Positions 62,801 through 64,000 of a stretch of DNA of 64,000 nucleotides are shown here, piece after piece. Origin of the DNA: Sphaerulina vaccinii (lineage: Eukaryota > Ascomycota > Dothideomycetes > Mycosphaerellales > Mycosphaerellaceae). Numbering within the stretch: position 1 is the first letter of the stretch; each line of letters begins with the position of its first letter. A model generated the notes under the pieces. That model was not told where the DNA came from, ran no database searches, and was given only the letters and a program-made list of their open reading frames with translations. The translations under genes were made by a program, and so were the position numbers. Location: positions 1,488,001-1,552,000 of the forward strand of contig JAKUDP010000013.1 in assembly GCA_022570795.1 (NCBI GenBank). The letters are read 5' to 3'.

Positions 62801-64000
62801 ATAGTAGGTTATTATTAAATACTAAGTAGATTTTTATAGATAGTAGAAGGTCGAGTCGATAGATATACGACTTTACTTCTAGAATCTAAAAGAGCTCTAG
62901 GTTCTTCTAGTCGAGCTTTTTTTTTAGGTATAGAGTCTTAATATTCTAGGCGTCTAGCTAGACTTCCTATCCTTTATAGAAATAATAGAAGAAAGTATAG
63001 TTCTAGTTTATAGTATTTTTATATTTTAACTATACTAGGCTAGTCTCGGCTTTTAGATAATCTAGAATAGCTTTTATATTATTAGTAAAAAAGGCTATAT
63101 TCCTACTAATAGAGGTAGTTATTAGAAGAAGAGCTTCAATTCCTAGAAGTAGCTAGTATCTATAGGTAGTAAAAAATAGAGATATTCCTATAGTTTTAGA
63201 AAAGATAGAGTTAGTAGAGAACTTAGTTAGAGATAGCTACTCTACCTAGTTATTCTATAAGTAGGAGATATATACTTAGAGGTATTATTCTAGAACTATA
63301 TTTAGCCTCTTAGTCTAGCTATTAGTCTATAGGTAGAAGGTAGTAGAGAGTAAAGCTTTAATTTTAAGCCTCTAACTTAGGTACTTCTAGAAATTAGATA
63401 TAAACTTTATATTATAGTTAAAAATAATATTAATTAGCTTTCTATATAGGTAGAAGATATTCTAAATAAAAAGACGCGCTATCTCTTTAGCGCTATTAGT
63501 CGAATAGTAGGAAATATAGTATTATAGCTTAGTTAGGTAGTCTACTACTACTAGAATTATATCGAACTTTTCTAATATAGGTAGGTAGGTAGTAAAGTCT
63601 ATAGATATATTATTCTATACTTAGTTAGGCGTCGGCAAAGGTTATAGAAGGCTCCTATTCCTCTAGTAGTTTAGCTTAATTCGTCTATAGATCTTATAGT
63701 TATATACCTAGTAGTAGATATAAGAGCTTATTCCTAGCTAGTAGTAGTCTTAAAAGACTAGTTAGAAGGTATATAATCTTCCTAGGTACCCTATAGTAGA
63801 AATTATATAATAGAGATTTATAATCTAGTTATAGAGTTTATTATTATCTAGAATATATAGTCTATTATAGTAGAAGAGGTAACCTCCCTTCTCCTAATAC
63901 TAGGCTAGTTATATTCTTAGATAGCGGCTCTTACCCTCTTATAGAGTATAGAGAATACTATATAAGATCTTATTATTTTAGTAGCTTTAGTTTATAAAGT
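59815..64000. mobile_element. A+T-rich RIP-mutated transposon island
   Basis: Composition changes abruptly near 59815. From there the sequence is dominated by TA, TAG, CTA and ATA, while CA and TG are nearly absent (for example none in 60001-60120) and some CG remains. That is the pattern of CpA-to-TpA repeat-induced point mutation of repeated DNA. No open frame of useful length survives. The right end contains a readable gypsy integrase remnant; the left part (about 59.8-62.4 kb) is probably another element or LTR and non-coding parts of the same one, not identified. The island runs off the window end. Confidence 0.85.
63170..63680 (-). pseudogene. decayed Ty3/gypsy retrotransposon integrase core
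   Basis: Reading the minus strand and allowing many stops, the order of residues follows the integrase catalytic core of fungal Ty3/gypsy elements. A hydrophobic strand near 63600 is followed by the block around the second catalytic residue and then the helix region around 63290-63370. Almost every codon change is of the C-to-T or G-to-A kind expected from RIP. By gypsy gene order, reverse transcriptase would lie beyond 64000, outside the window. Inactive. Confidence 0.55.

Noticed and set aside
1..64000. CRISPR arrays, operons, ribosome binding sites or rRNA genes
   Set aside because: None seen, and bacterial-type features are not expected in intron-bearing fungal nuclear DNA.

Overview
The window looks like nuclear DNA of a filamentous ascomycete, most likely a Dothideomycete. 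Genes are compact with short introns of roughly 45-110 nt (GTRNGT donors, YAG acceptors). Fungal families dominate: Zn2Cys6 regulator, HET domain, DUF3632, tannase/feruloyl esterase, DAL5-type and DHA1-type MFS carriers, P450. The last ~4.2 kb is an A+T-rich island with almost no CA/TG and abundant TA, the signature of repeat-induced point mutation (RIP). The class-level placement is inference.

Layout. 0-5 kb: a 3'-terminal gene fragment, an alpha/beta-hydrolase, a lipocalin-like protein and a decayed F-box-like gene. 5.3-6.75 kb: a tandem array of six short tRNA-like transcription units, the most unusual feature here. 6.9-17.8 kb: aspartate-semialdehyde dehydrogenase, a HET-domain gene with a damaged or unresolved 5' part, a DUF3632 protein, a serine carboxypeptidase, a Zn2Cys6 regulator and an isochorismatase-family hydrolase. 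18.5-35 kb: a Gln/Asn/Trp/Tyr-rich secreted protein, a UBX protein, a carboxylesterase, an MFS exporter, a five-repeat Myb/SANT protein, a tannase-family esterase, a purine nucleoside permease-family protein, and a formate/nitrite transporter with nitrate-type promoter sites. 35.8-49.3 kb: a Sec2-type Rab exchange factor, a TatD nuclease, a basic coiled-coil protein, an amino-acid permease, a DAL5-type permease and a P450. 49.9-58.5 kb: an F-box-like gene broken by a perfect 44-bp tandem duplication, a 14-cysteine secreted protein, a second five-repeat Myb/SANT gene, the RPN5/YAE1 divergent housekeeping pair and a third five-repeat Myb/SANT gene. 58.9-64 kb: a ~0.5-kb inverted-repeat element, then the RIP island, which holds a decayed Ty3/gypsy integrase.

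No secondary-metabolite cluster is evident; housekeeping genes are interleaved with accessory ones. Three observations stand out: (i) six ncRNA units, each with a Pol III A-box, an upstream TATA-like element, a covarying hairpin and a T-run at a fixed distance; (ii) three dispersed paralogues, each with five Myb/SANT-like repeats behind an Arg-rich, acid-poor N-terminus resembling a mitochondrial presequence; (iii) several accessory genes damaged in different ways (44-bp duplication, frameshifts, in-frame stops) beside a RIP island. All gene models were spliced by eye; totals divisible by three and conserved protein motifs across the junctions were used as checks.
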